From Phycisphaerales bacterium (GTDB lineage Bacteria > Planctomycetota > Phycisphaerae > Tepidisphaerales > Tepidisphaeraceae): 64,000 nt of DNA. This document shows positions 46,152-55,180 of the stretch, piece after piece. The notes under the pieces were generated by a model. It did not search any database and was not told the origin of the DNA. It was given only the letters and a program-made list of their open reading frames with translations. The stretch is taken from contig JADYZN010000035.1 of the NCBI GenBank assembly GCA_020853095.1, positions 124,001 through 188,000 of the forward strand, in the 5' to 3' direction. A program made the translations under genes and the position numbers. Numbering within the stretch: position 1 is the first letter of the stretch; each line of letters begins with the position of its first letter.

Positions 46152-49100
46152 TCAAGGCCGGACCTGGCCGTGCGCACCGGTGATTTGCAGGTCCTGAGAC
46201 TGGGTATCAAACCACAGCTCATCAAACCCGCCCCGCGACAGCCCCTGCCCGTCAAGCATCTCGCCCCGCTGTGTGGCATCGCCGGCCGCGTGCAGCAGAT
46301 GCCTGGCCGCGTCAAATTCGACCCTCGCGGCACGGCACTCGATCCCCTCGGTTTTGAAATAAATCGAACCCCGGGCACGGACGGAATCCAGTTGCATTCG
46401 CGCTGATTCCCCGGTCGTCGGGGCCGTGGCCGGCGCGGATGAGAAAAGGATCGTCACCTGGTCGGCCGACAATTCGCGACGACGGGCCGGATCATTGGCC
46501 GGTTCCTGAACAATCCGCACCGCGCCGATCAGTTGGGCCTGGTGTTCCTTTGGACTGAACATGAACTCCTTTTGCCATTGAATGGCCGTCATGCCACGAA
46601 AATCACCGGCATCGGGAGAAAGCGGCTCGGCCGGCCGCGTGGCGCCGGTTGCTGGACGATGATCTTCCGCCAGCATCCGTCCAGGGCCTGGAACGACAAA
46701 CCACTCATCGACAACGTGATATTCCGCGGCGTCGGCGTGGAGATTCATGCCGCGCAACACTTTCCCATCGGCCAACAATTCGGATTTAATCTCCACATCT
46801 CCCTGCAACTCAACGGTTTGCAACGATTTATGCCCCATCAAATCAAGCTGGGATGGTTGAGTGGATGGACCGGTGGTCGGCGCTGTGGTGACATCGACCA
46901 GATGAAGCTTGATCCGGCCGGCCGAGGCGACCCGGCTCGAACCATCCGGCCCCGGCGAAGAAATATGAACCTTTCCGGTGGCCTCGCCGAGGTTGGTCTG
47001 GCCGTCAACGTAAGCCCCATCCATCCACGAAATATCCACCACCTGAGCTGGTGACGATCCTTTGGCGGCCTGACGGGCGTGAATCGTCCCCGCGCCACGG
47101 ATGTAAAACTGCTGCTTTTGAGGAAGAACTTCGATCAACGGGCCTGAAAGGGTGCTTTCCTGGCTGGTGATTTTTGCTAAAGGTTGCCCCAATAAGAGGA
47201 TGCGCTGATCCGGCCCATTGCCCAGGACACGAATCTGGTCGGCCGAGGCGGTTGCGCCGTCGGCGGATTTGACCAGCACATTGTCCTGCGCGAGCAGTTC
47301 CTGAATCTCCAGCGCCGGCATGGCATCGGGCCGGGTGGTCGATGTCGGCCGGGTGGCCGGTGCGAGAGTGACCTCGACATGGCCGGCCAAAAGGGTTCGC
47401 TCAACACTGACCGCCTGCACCTGGCCATCGGCACGAACCGTCCGCGGATAAAATCGACCCGCATCGGTCGAGGCCGCCAAAACATCCAGCCGCTGGGCAC
47501 GGAGCGTCTGTTCTCCCTGCGGGCTGGATAAAACACAGTGAACATCGCCGGTCGCCAAGACTCGCTGAAGCTGAATGGCGCCCGGGTCGGCCGGATGGGT
47601 GGTGGAAGAAGTCGTGCCCGAGGCCATGGTCAATTCCAAACCATCGGATTGGAGCTTCAATTCAGGGGTTTGCACATCGACCGCGCCCTGAAGTTTGGCG
47701 GACTGGATCACCATCGCATCGCCGCCGGCGGGATCGAGTTGCAGCGTGCAGGAATCGCTCCAGCGGGCGGTGATGGTCTGGTTGTCGGATGGATCGGGAT
47801 TGCGAAATTGCGCGCTGCCGGTTCCGCTGAGGATGGCCCGGTGTTGCCGGCGATCCAGTTCCATGCGCTGGGCGTGGATGGTGCTGCCTCGCGCATCCTG
47901 GAGAGTCACCGGCGTATCGCCAAACTGATCGAGCGTGATCGTCTGGTCGGCGGTGTGATATTGAAGCCGGGCGCATTCGATCTGCCCCGTCTCCTGTTGC
48001 AGATGAACCGGAGCGCCAAAGAGCCGAACGATGGCCTGACCGGGGGGAGGAGCCGGTTGGGTGTGATCGGGCAGGGGTTCAACCCGCAGAGGACCGGTCC
48101 AGTAGACCGTGATGGGGCCGCGATTCGCCAGGGCGGATGGTGTCGTGGAAGCGGTTGTGGGAGCGGTTGCGGGAGCGGAGGCCGGAGGCTCTGCCGCCAA
48201 CACGGTTTGGGGCGCGGCAGGGGATTTTTGTTCACCTTGTTTGGGAAGAAAATCGATTTCGAGACGGTCGCCCGTCGCCAGTGGCGTTTGATCCTGCGTA
48301 ATGCGAATCCGGTCATGGAAAATCGCGCGATAGACCGGCTGGGCCGGCCGGGTCGCCGGGCGGGTGGCGGCCTGCGTGGCCAGCGCATCGGCAATCGCCG
48401 CATCGTCCGTCGCCGCGATCGCACTGTGCAACGTGGGCGATGCCCACCGTCTCGCAACATCCGATGTCGAGCCGGCGGCGACGACCGGAGACATCAGCTT
48501 GTTGGGGTTCTTGATAATCAGTTTGTCGCCGTGGGCGATTTCCAGCAGCTCCAGCCTTCCGCGCAACTCGTTCCACCGGATGACCAGCCCCCGCCCGGAA
48601 AATTCATAATCCACCCCGTACACCTGCACGGGAACCTCGTCGGCCTCGATCAGCTTGTGGGTCTTTTCCTCCCGATACGCCTCGGTGTAGATGCGAAACG
48701 TCTGCATGTCGAAGGCGACGTTGTTCAATTCCACCGTCAGCGTGGGGGAAGTCGCCTCCTGCGAAGGGAACAGCGCGATGTTCACCTGGTGCAGCTCGCC
48801 CCGTTTTGGAGGTGCCATCGGGCCGGATGCGGCCAGGGAATTGTCCGGCGTGTCGGATGGGTCCATCGCGACCACCCCCGTTTCGCCGGTCAGATGGATG
48901 TATTGGCCGTGCGGGAGATAAATTTTCGCCTGCGGCTTTTCGACAAGGATGGTGCTGTCGGGCTGGGGATCGTAACGCTCGGCATAAAATTCGCTGGCCA
49001 GGTCGCCGGCGCTGTTGAACGATTTCACCCAACCCCGTTGCCCGGAACCGAGCACACCCAGGGTCTGACGGGTCGTGACGGCCGGCCCCGATGCCAGTTG

Positions 49101-49211
49101 ACGTTCACGCGGCGGCTGAATGATGACGGTTTGAGGTTGAACCAGCCAGTAAACCGCGAATGCACCGATCAGCAGCAAAAAAGTGCAGAGAATCAAAACA
49201 AATGAACGCAT
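46152..49211 (-). CDS. Giant LptC/OstA-like LPS export protein
   Basis: One N-terminal helix (RSFVLILCTFLLLIGAFAVYWLV) anchors a ~990-residue periplasmic part. The first ~250 residues resemble LptC (GWVKSFNSAGDLASEFYAERYDPQPDS). Later parts are repeated beta-strand blocks of the OstA/LptA kind (VRLFGAPVHLQQETGQIECARLQY, HAQRMELDRRQHRAILSGTGSAQF, LVDVTT-type repeats) with Pro/Thr/Ala-rich linkers. E. coli LptC has only ~190 residues, so several bridge modules appear fused. It starts directly after the kdsD stop, which supports a role in LPS transport. The exact domain borders need a profile search. Confidence 0.72.
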   Translation of the reverse strand: MRSFVLILCTFLLLIGAFAVYWLVQPQTVIIQPPRERQLASGPAVTTRQTLGVLGSGQRGWVKSFNSAGDLASEFYAERYDPQPDSTILVEKPQAKIYLPHGQYIHLTGETGVVAMDPSDTPDNSLAASGPMAPPKRGELHQVNIALFPSQEATSPTLTVELNNVAFDMQTFRIYTEAYREEKTHKLIEADEVPVQVYGVDYEFSGRGLVIRWNELRGRLELLEIAHGDKLIIKNPNKLMSPVVAAGSTSDVARRWASPTLHSAIAATDDAAIADALATQAATRPATRPAQPVYRAIFHDRIRITQDQTPLATGDRLEIDFLPKQGEQKSPAAPQTVLAAEPPASAPATAPTTASTTPSALANRGPITVYWTGPLRVEPLPDHTQPAPPPGQAIVRLFGAPVHLQQETGQIECARLQYHTADQTITLDQFGDTPVTLQDARGSTIHAQRMELDRRQHRAILSGTGSAQFRNPDPSDNQTITARWSDSCTLQLDPAGGDAMVIQSAKLQGAVDVQTPELKLQSDGLELTMASGTTSSTTHPADPGAIQLQRVLATGDVHCVLSSPQGEQTLRAQRLDVLAASTDAGRFYPRTVRADGQVQAVSVERTLLAGHVEVTLAPATRPTSTTRPDAMPALEIQELLAQDNVLVKSADGATASADQIRVLGNGPDQRILLLGQPLAKITSQESTLSGPLIEVLPQKQQFYIRGAGTIHARQAAKGSSPAQVVDISWMDGAYVDGQTNLGEATGKVHISSPGPDGSSRVASAGRIKLHLVDVTTAPTTGPSTQPSQLDLMGHKSLQTVELQGDVEIKSELLADGKVLRGMNLHADAAEYHVVDEWFVVPGPGRMLAEDHRPATGATRPAEPLSPDAGDFRGMTAIQWQKEFMFSPKEHQAQLIGAVRIVQEPANDPARRRELSADQVTILFSSAPATAPTTGESARMQLDSVRARGSIYFKTEGIECRAARVEFDAARHLLHAAGDATQRGEMLDGQGLSRGGFDELWFDTQSQDLQITGAHGQVRP

Positions 49212-50225
49212 TTACTCCCTGGGGTCGGTGACATCGGCCGCATCGTCCAGAATCTTCAGCACGACCAGGTCCTGCACGTCGATCAGGCCAAGGGGCCGAT
49301 CCTGCCCATCGACCACCGGCAGCTCGTCGATGCGGTGCTGGTGCAACAGGCTCATCGCCTCGCTGGCCAGCCGGTCGGCGCCGATGCGAAGGGGATTGTG
49401 CTTCATCACGTCCGCGATGGGCCGGCGCAGGGCGGTGTCCGGGTCGGCCGTCACCAGCCTCCGCAGGTCCCCATCGGTGAAAATGCCGCTGATGCGCTGC
49501 TGGTCATCCACCAGGATCACCGCGCCGCTGCGGCGCTTGATGGTGCTGACCAGCCGCAACACCTCGGCCACGCTCAGGCGATCGGAGGCGACCGGCAGGT
49601 TGACATCCTTGCGAAACGTCATCGCCTCGCCCACCTTGATCAATTTCCGCCCCAGTTGGCCGGCCGGATGAAACCGGGCGAAATCCTCGGCCGTGAACTG
49701 CCGCAGGTGCATGACGCTCAACGCCAGGGCATCCCCCAACGCCAGCATCGCGGTCGTCGAGGCGCTGGGCGCCAGCCCCAGCGGACAGGCTTCGGCGATC
49801 GCCCCCATCGCCAGCACGATGTCCGCGTGGCGGGCCAGCGTGTTAAACCGCGTGCCGGTCAGGGCGATGACCGGATGGCCCAGTTTTTTCAACAGCGACA
49901 GCAGTCGAAGGATTTCCTCCGACTCCCCCGACGCCGACAGGATCAACACCACATCCCCCTGCCGCAGCGACCCCAGGTCGCCATGCACCGCATCCGTGGG
50001 GGACAGAAAATGGCTGGGAGAGCCGGTGGAGGAAAAGGTGGCCGAGAGTTTGCGGGCCACGTGCCCGGCCTTGCCGACCCCCGTCACCAGCACCGAGGCC
50101 GGACAATGCAGGATCATCTCCGCCGCACGCTCAAACGATTCATCCAGCGCGCCGGCCACCCCCGACACGGCGGCGGCTTCGGCGGCGATGATGCCTCTGG
50201 CAAATTGGATGATGGATTCGCCCAT
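49212..50225 (-). CDS. kdsD: Arabinose-5-phosphate isomerase (KpsF/GutQ family)
   Basis: KdsD interconverts ribulose 5-phosphate and arabinose 5-phosphate, the first step of KDO synthesis for LPS. The SIS domain spans ~35-175 (ASVLVTGVGKAGHVARKLSATFSSTGSP, LILSASGESEEILRLL, PLGLAPSASTTAMLALGDALA), followed by HPAGQLGRKL and two CBS domains (~205-337). The length of 337 residues is normal. The neighbouring LPS-export gene begins at the next base after its stop. The gene is divergent from scpA. Confidence 0.95.
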   Translation of the reverse strand: MGESIIQFARGIIAAEAAAVSGVAGALDESFERAAEMILHCPASVLVTGVGKAGHVARKLSATFSSTGSPSHFLSPTDAVHGDLGSLRQGDVVLILSASGESEEILRLLSLLKKLGHPVIALTGTRFNTLARHADIVLAMGAIAEACPLGLAPSASTTAMLALGDALALSVMHLRQFTAEDFARFHPAGQLGRKLIKVGEAMTFRKDVNLPVASDRLSVAEVLRLVSTIKRRSGAVILVDDQQRISGIFTDGDLRRLVTADPDTALRRPIADVMKHNPLRIGADRLASEAMSLLHQHRIDELPVVDGQDRPLGLIDVQDLVVLKILDDAADVTDPRE

Positions 50226-50247
50226 GGAAACACTGTGCAAAGGGTGG

Positions 50248-50275
50248 ATTATCAGAGGGGGGGGATTAAAATCAA
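50248..50275 (-). promoter_or_regulatory. Promoter of the kdsD-lptC-like operon
   Basis: TTGATT (50270-50275, minus strand) and GATAAT (50248-50253) are 16 nt apart. The spacer holds an uninterrupted run of eight C residues, which would make this promoter prone to slippage-based length change. No Shine-Dalgarno site is evident before the ATG. Confidence 0.5.
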
Positions 50276-50303
50276 GCGACGGGGTGGCGAAAGGATTCGA
50301 GTC

Positions 50304-51104
50304 TTGCCGGACTATCGCGTCGAACTGGAGATGTACCACGGGCCGCTGGATCTGCTCTTGTATCTGATCAAGCGCGACGAACTGGACATCTACGACATCC
50401 CGATCGCGCAAATCACCGAATCGTACATGGAACACATGCAAACCCTCCGCGAGCTGGACCGGCGCGGCGGGCAGGCCGGTTTCGACATCAACGTCGCCGG
50501 CGATTTTCTGGTGATGGCCGCGACGTTGATGGAGATCAAATCGGCCATGCTCCTGCCCCGGCAGGTCCTGCCGGCCGCCGATGGCCAACCCACCGCCGCA
50601 CAGGAACTGGCCGACCCGCGCTACGAACTGGTGCAGAAACTGCTCGAATACAAGCGATTCAAGGATTCCGCCGCCGCCCTCGACCGCCGGCATCAGGATC
50701 ATCAGGACCGTTTTGCCCGTTACCCCGCCAAACTCGACGGCCAGGACGATGAACCCCCGCCGGTCGATCTGGACGAGGTGCAGGTGTGGGATCTCCTCTC
50801 GGCCTTCAGCCGACTGATGAAGGAAGTCGGCGGCCGCGGCCCCGGCTATCACGAGGTCACCTACGACGACACGCCCATCGACCTGCACGCCGCCGACATC
50901 GAAGACCGCCTGTCGCGCGAGGGAAATCTGACCTTGCGACAGTTGATCGTCGGACGGAAAAACCGCTCCGAAATGATCGGCATCTTCCTGGCGCTTCTGG
51001 AACTGATCCGCCAGAAAAAAATCCTGGTCAAACAGGAGGAAGATTTGACCGATATCGACATCACCCCCGCCCCGCGAGACCTTCAATCCATCCAAACCGC
51101 ATGA
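50304..51104 (+). CDS. scpA: Segregation and condensation protein A
   Basis: ScpA is the kleisin of the bacterial SMC complex that organises and segregates chromosomes. The family N-terminus is clear (YHGPLDLLLYLIKRDELDIYDIPIAQITESYMEHM), as are the DFLVMAATLMEIKSAMLLP helix and the C-terminal winged helix (FLALLELIRQKKILVKQEE). No ATG fits the start; a TTG at 50304 with AAGGA eight bases upstream gives 266 residues and keeps the conserved N-terminus. scpB and smc are not in the window. The next gene overlaps by ATGA. Confidence 0.9.
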   Translation: MPDYRVELEMYHGPLDLLLYLIKRDELDIYDIPIAQITESYMEHMQTLRELDRRGGQAGFDINVAGDFLVMAATLMEIKSAMLLPRQVLPAADGQPTAAQELADPRYELVQKLLEYKRFKDSAAALDRRHQDHQDRFARYPAKLDGQDDEPPPVDLDEVQVWDLLSAFSRLMKEVGGRGPGYHEVTYDDTPIDLHAADIEDRLSREGNLTLRQLIVGRKNRSEMIGIFLALLELIRQKKILVKQEEDLTDIDITPAPRDLQSIQTA

Positions 51105-52114
51105 ACCTCGCCGGTGCATCCTCCAGCCGGATTCAAACCAGCGCCGGCCGGCGCTGGCCGATGACCCTCTGGATCGGACTGGCCATCCTCCTGGCGTGCG
51201 AGGCCTTGTTGTTCATCGACGTATGGCAAACCGGCCGGTCCGCCGCGCACACCGAAGCGCTGATCGACGCCTGGCGTCACCGGCCCGTCCACGGAATCAT
51301 CTCCCATGCCGCTCGGTTCGTCTCGATCCACATGACCCCGCTGGTCTGGACCGGATACATCCTCTTTCTCGACGGCCTGCTCGAACTCATCGGCCGGCGC
51401 CGCAACATCGAACGCTCCCCCATCCGCCGCCGCCCGCACCATTTTGCCACGTTGTCATTGGCCTCCATCTTCATCTGGTGCGTCTTCGATGCCATCAATT
51501 TCAACGGCGGCATGAAAGCCTGGATTTACATCGGCATGCCCCCAAACTGGGCCGACCGCTGGTGGGGTTATGTGCTGGCATTCGGCGCCATCGTGCCGGG
51601 GATGCTGCTCAGCGGGCAGGTGCTGCTCAACCTCGGCCTCTTCAACTGGGCACGCTCGCGCCCATGGAAAATGCCCTCATGGGGCATTCTCCTGGTCCTG
51701 CTGGTCGGGGCGGCGATGTTCATCTGGCCGCTGGTTCATCGCGACCCGATCACCAACCTGACCCTCTGGACCAGCCTGGTCTTTTTGCTCGATCCCATCA
51801 ACCTGCTCCTGGGCCGTCCTTCGGTCCTGCGGGACTGGCAGGCCGGCCGGTACGACCGAACCCTGGCCGCCTTCGCCGGCGGGTTGCTCTGCGGCTTCCT
51901 CTGGGAATTCTGGAACTACTGGGCCTTGACCAAATGGGTCTACATCCTCCCCTTCCTCGGATCCGCCGAACACTTCCGCTACTTTGAAATGCCCGTGATT
52001 GGCCTCCTTGGTTTCATCCCCTTCGGCCTCGAATGCTGGGTCATGTGGCAAACCATCCGCATCCCCCTCGATGGCCTGGCCGAACCCCTACCCGACAACC
52101 AGCACCTGCTATAA
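51101..52114 (+). CDS. Multi-spanning membrane protein of unknown function
   Basis: The 337-residue protein has about eight hydrophobic helices (LWIGLAILLACEALLFI, WTGYILFLDGLLELIG, HFATLSLASIFIWCVFDAI, GYVLAFGAIVPGMLL, WGILLVLLVGAAMFI, LWTSLVFLLDPINLLL, FAGGLLCGFLWEFWNYW, PVIGLLGFIPFGLECWVMW). It resembles hypothetical planctomycete and myxobacterial inner-membrane proteins with an FLWEFWNYW motif; I know of no assigned function. It starts within scpA (ATGA overlap), so it is made from the same mRNA. Confidence 0.78.
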   Translation: MNLAGASSSRIQTSAGRRWPMTLWIGLAILLACEALLFIDVWQTGRSAAHTEALIDAWRHRPVHGIISHAARFVSIHMTPLVWTGYILFLDGLLELIGRRRNIERSPIRRRPHHFATLSLASIFIWCVFDAINFNGGMKAWIYIGMPPNWADRWWGYVLAFGAIVPGMLLSGQVLLNLGLFNWARSRPWKMPSWGILLVLLVGAAMFIWPLVHRDPITNLTLWTSLVFLLDPINLLLGRPSVLRDWQAGRYDRTLAAFAGGLLCGFLWEFWNYWALTKWVYILPFLGSAEHFRYFEMPVIGLLGFIPFGLECWVMWQTIRIPLDGLAEPLPDNQHLL

Positions 52115-52269
52115 TTCCATCATCTTCCCCCGTTTTTGCCACAATTCTGTTGTCTGGTCGCTTGACTTTGGTGATCAAGGCGATAAGCTTTTCGATTCTC
52201 CACCGCGGTCGAGATGCCGCGATGTGATTGTATTTTCTGATTCTGACTGTACTTAGAGGTATTTTGACC

Positions 52270-52710
52270 ATGAGCGCTACCACGACCATGCCCAAGCCGG
52301 GTGAAATCAAGGCCGACTGGCATGTGATCGACGCCACCGACCAGGTTCTTGGCCGTCTGGCCGCACGAATCTCCATCGTGTTGCAGGGCAAGCACAAGCC
52401 GACATACACCCCGCACGTGGACACCGGCGATTTTGTCATCGTACTCAACGCCGAAAAAATCCGCGTCACCGGCAAAAAAGCCGAAGTCCTCGAATACGAC
52501 ACCTATTCCCGCTATCCCGGCGGCCGGCACATTTATTCCTACGAGCGGATGAAGCAGCTTCACCCCGAAAAACTGCTGGAACTGGCCGTTCGCCGGATGC
52601 TCCCCAAGAGCAAAATGGGCCGCAACATCCTGGGCCACCTGAAAATCTATCGTGGCACCGAACACCCCCATTCCGCCCAGCAACCCAAGGAATTGAAACT
52701 GGCACGATAA
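52270..52710 (+). CDS. rplM: 50S ribosomal protein L13
   Basis: L13 is an early assembly protein of the large ribosomal subunit. The sequence WHVIDATDQVLGRLAARISIVLQGKHKPTYTPHVDTGDFVIVLNA (in shorter blocks) and the C-terminal MLPKSKMGRNILGHLKIYRGTEHPH are diagnostic. The start at 52270 gives 146 residues, normal for the family with a short N-terminal extension. The 155-nt upstream region has a possible TTGACT/TAAGCT promoter and no evident structured leader. rpsI follows as in nearly all bacteria, here with an unusually long 135-nt gap. Confidence 0.97.
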   Translation: MSATTTMPKPGEIKADWHVIDATDQVLGRLAARISIVLQGKHKPTYTPHVDTGDFVIVLNAEKIRVTGKKAEVLEYDTYSRYPGGRHIYSYERMKQLHPEKLLELAVRRMLPKSKMGRNILGHLKIYRGTEHPHSAQQPKELKLAR

Positions 52711-52845
52711 GTGTCGGATATTACACGACTTAAAATAAATTTGGCACGGCGGCCCACCCGGTCGCCAGTCGATTCGGAACCAAACCCATCGCAACGGTCG
52801 CGAATGGTCAGACGCCGGATCATCTTTTAGAAAGGCAAGTCCAAC

Positions 52846-53277
52846 ATGGCCGAGCAAGAATCCGCAAACGCAACCTCCGCTGGAACCAAAGTCAGCTACA
52901 CCTGGGGCACCGGCCGGCGCAAAACCGCCGTCGCCCGCGTGCGAATCGCCCCCGGCAGCGGCAAAATCGAAATCAACGGCCGCACACTCAACGATTATTT
53001 CACCAAGGAAGTGGACCGCAAGGCCATCTTCGGCCCGCTCGAAGTCACCAGCACCGGCGGAAAAGTCGATGTGCTGGTCAACGCCGACGGCGGCGGACCG
53101 ACCGGCCAATCCGGCGCCATCGTGCTGGGTCTGGGCCGTGCCTTGCTGAAATACGATGCCACCCTTGAATCCGCCTTGCGGGGTTCGGGCTTTTTAACCC
53201 GCGACTCGCGAATGAAAGAACGTAAAAAGTACGGCCAGCGTGGCGCTCGCCGTCGGTTCCAGTTCTCCAAGCGATAA
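52846..53277 (+). CDS. rpsI: 30S ribosomal protein S9
   Basis: S9 lies in the small-subunit head and its C-terminal tail reaches the P-site t[51 protein letters not shown] and the terminal [17 protein letters not shown] are diagnostic; the final Lys-Arg is the conserved tRNA-contacting end. A 17-residue Ser/Ala-rich extension precedes the core. A strong terminator follows. Confidence 0.98.
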   Translation: MAEQESANATSAGTKVSYTWGTGRRKTAVARVRIAPGSGKIEINGRTLNDYFTKEVDRKAIFGPLEVTSTGGKVDVLVNADGGGPTGQSGAIVLGLGRALLKYDATLESALRGSGFLTRDSRMKERKKYGQRGARRRFQFSKR

Positions 53278-53302
53278 TCGCCGCGAGAACTTACGAAAAA
53301 TC

Positions 53303-53336
53303 AGCCCATGGACTTGGCGGTCCATGGGCTTTTTTT
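53303..53336 (+). terminator. Rho-independent terminator of rplM-rpsI
   Basis: The 10-bp stem AGCCCATGGA / TCCATGGGCT with an eight-base loop is followed by six or more T residues. It starts 26 nt after the rpsI stop and is the clearest intrinsic terminator in the window. Confidence 0.93.
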
Positions 53337-53362
53337 ATTGGGAGCAGTTTTTATATCGAATT

Positions 53363-54373
53363 TCAACCCGCCAGCGGCTGTTGCGCCGTCGGCCTGGAAA
53401 TGGACATGGTTTGGAAGCTCGACCCGATCGGCCGGATCGAATCCATCAACACGATGAAATCATCCGCCCGGCGCGAAAGATGCGCCTCCGACACCCGGCA
53501 CTGGTTGGCCAGTCGGCCCGCAAGCTGCCCCCCGCGCCGATGCGGATGCAATTCAGCCATCGGCCAGTCACGTTTCAGCGCTGCGCCGGCGAGGATCGGG
53601 GTTAATTCCTGCAACCGTGCCCGTGGCCGCCGGCCGGGAACCACCACCAGGATGTTCTCACAATACGCATGATGCCGGATGCAATCCGGATGCGCCCCTC
53701 CCAAATCCACCCATCGTTCAGGTGCAATCGCCCCGGCGATCCGCAATCGCGGCTCGTGGGCGAATTCCACCTGTCCGGGCACGTGCAGCAGGCTGACTTT
53801 GCCCGCTTCTTCGCGGATCGCGGTCCATCGCTGGCCGATGATCTGATACCCGGCCTCCAGCAACACCCTCAATTCCGGCTCGATGCCGTAAGGCGTCAAA
53901 ATCAACGCCCCCCAGTCGCCCCGCGCAATCGAGACGCCGGGGATCAGATGCAATCCCTTGCCCCGCATCAGTTGAGCCAGCGGCCAGAACAACACGCTGT
54001 CCAGACAGTGAACCGAATCCACCGTCGGATGCGGCAAGATCCAACTGCGAAACTGACCTCTCAATAAATTGAGTTGCGTCATCCCCCATCGGTCGTCCAC
54101 AACCCAGAAATTCTCCCCATCCTCGTAAATCTCGATCAATTGATCGCCCAGATGCAACGGAACCGCCGACGGCGACAACGAACGCGACACCTCACCCGCT
54201 TCGTATGGGCGAATCTGTCCGGAAATCGGAACAAATCCATCCGGAAACGTCGGCGTTAAAAACGATTCAAAGGTGCGCAGAAACTGCGGCAGCAACGCAT
54301 CGACCCCGCAGGTCAATTCCACCGCCAGACCATGCACCACCAGACGATAAGATTTGGAATCGGCGCTGGTCAC
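53363..54373 (-). CDS. HprK-fold protein lacking the P-loop
   Basis: The layout matches HPr-kinase-related proteins: a ~115-residue N-terminal beta part, then LDSVLFWPLAQLMRGKGLHLIPGVSIARGDWGALIL and, further on, GYQIIGQRWTAIRE and VPGQVEF. The segment that should be the ATP-binding P-loop (GPSGSGKST in relatives) reads TPYGIEPEL at 160-168, with no Gly-Lys-Ser/Thr, so kinase activity is unlikely. A GTG at 54373 is taken as start because AGGAG is seven bases upstream; the open frame continues 38 codons further. It is convergent with rpsI and may be a degenerate sensor. The family call is inferred from pattern only. Confidence 0.55.
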   Translation of the reverse strand: MTSADSKSYRLVVHGLAVELTCGVDALLPQFLRTFESFLTPTFPDGFVPISGQIRPYEAGEVSRSLSPSAVPLHLGDQLIEIYEDGENFWVVDDRWGMTQLNLLRGQFRSWILPHPTVDSVHCLDSVLFWPLAQLMRGKGLHLIPGVSIARGDWGALILTPYGIEPELRVLLEAGYQIIGQRWTAIREEAGKVSLLHVPGQVEFAHEPRLRIAGAIAPERWVDLGGAHPDCIRHHAYCENILVVVPGRRPRARLQELTPILAGAALKRDWPMAELHPHRRGGQLAGRLANQCRVSEAHLSRRADDFIVLMDSIRPIGSSFQTMSISRPTAQQPLAG

Positions 54374-54480
54374 GGCTGATCTCCTGCAATGTGGCGATTG
54401 TTCACCATCGGTAAAATGGGAAATTATTTTGAAAATTGGTTCGTCCCATAACCTGTCGTAAGCCGAAGTGCGTTTGCCCG

Positions 54481-54509
54481 CTGACAATTTTTCTTTCCCT
54501 GCGTTATGT
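54481..54509 (+). promoter_or_regulatory. Promoter of the SYLF lipoprotein gene
   Basis: CTGACA (54481-54486) and TTATGT (54504-54509) are 17 nt apart. The leader then carries AGGAG six bases before the ATG at 54532, so this gene is expressed in the conventional leadered way. Confidence 0.45.
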
Positions 54510-54531
54510 TGCTCACAGAAAGGAGATCGTC

Positions 54532-55098
54532 ATGAAACGATCAATGATGTGGATGATGGGGGTTGTGGCGGGAATGCTGATGGTGGGCGCGGGATGCGCC
54601 ACCGCGCCGACTTCGCCTCAGGAAAGACAGGCGTTGCAACAGGAGGCCGGCGCGGCGGTGCGCGACATGAAAACCGCCAGCCCGACCATCAACGACATTC
54701 TGTCCAATGGATACGCCTACGCGATATTCCCCAGTGTCGGCAAAGGTGGAATGGTCGTCGGAGGCGCCTACGGCCGGGGCGTGGTCTATCAGGGCGGCAA
54801 CCTGATCGGCTACAGCGACCTGTCGCAGGCGAGCATCGGGCTGCAACTGGGTGGTCAGACCTATTCGGAACTGATCGTCTTCCAAAACGCCGATGCGCTC
54901 AACAAATTCAAACAGGGCAACTACGCCTTCGCGGCCGATGCCTCGGCCGTCGCGCTCAAGAGCGGCGCTTCGGTGGCGGCGGATTATCGCAACGGCGTGG
55001 CCGTCTTCACCAACCCGCTGGGCGGCGCGATGTTCCAGGCCACCGTCGGTGGCCAAGAGTTCACCTTCGTGGCGGCCGATCAGGTGCAAGGCAACTGA
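54532..55098 (+). CDS. SYLF-domain (YSC84-like) lipoprotein
   Basis: A lipoprotein signal with lipobox LMVGAGC precedes a SYLF domain of ~165 residues: NDILSNGYAYAIFPSVGKGGMVVGGAYGRGVVY, SIGLQLGGQTYSELIVFQN and NYAFAADASAVALKSGAS. SYLF domains bind phospholipids or phosphoinositides in eukaryotes; bacterial forms are envelope stress lipoproteins of unclear role. The length of 188 residues is typical. The gene has its own promoter and terminator, hence is monocistronic. Confidence 0.93.
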   Translation: MKRSMMWMMGVVAGMLMVGAGCATAPTSPQERQALQQEAGAAVRDMKTASPTINDILSNGYAYAIFPSVGKGGMVVGGAYGRGVVYQGGNLIGYSDLSQASIGLQLGGQTYSELIVFQNADALNKFKQGNYAFAADASAVALKSGASVAADYRNGVAVFTNPLGGAMFQATVGGQEFTFVAADQVQGN

Positions 55099-55154
55099 TG
55101 ACGCAACCATGGGATGCGCGGTTTTCCGTGCGTTCAACTGATGCGATGGACTAC

Positions 55155-55180
55155 AGGCCGGCCAACCGCCGGCCTTTTTT
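55155..55180 (+). terminator. Terminator of the SYLF gene
   Basis: AGGCCGGC, a five-base CAACC loop, and GCCGGCCT are followed by six T residues. The T-run overlaps the end of the convergent mnmE gene by two bases. Confidence 0.88.

Noticed and set aside
52740-52760. TGGCACG-like sequence between rplM and rpsI, as a second sigma-54 promoter
   Set aside because: The -12 TTGC is missing at the required distance (CCCA is found instead).
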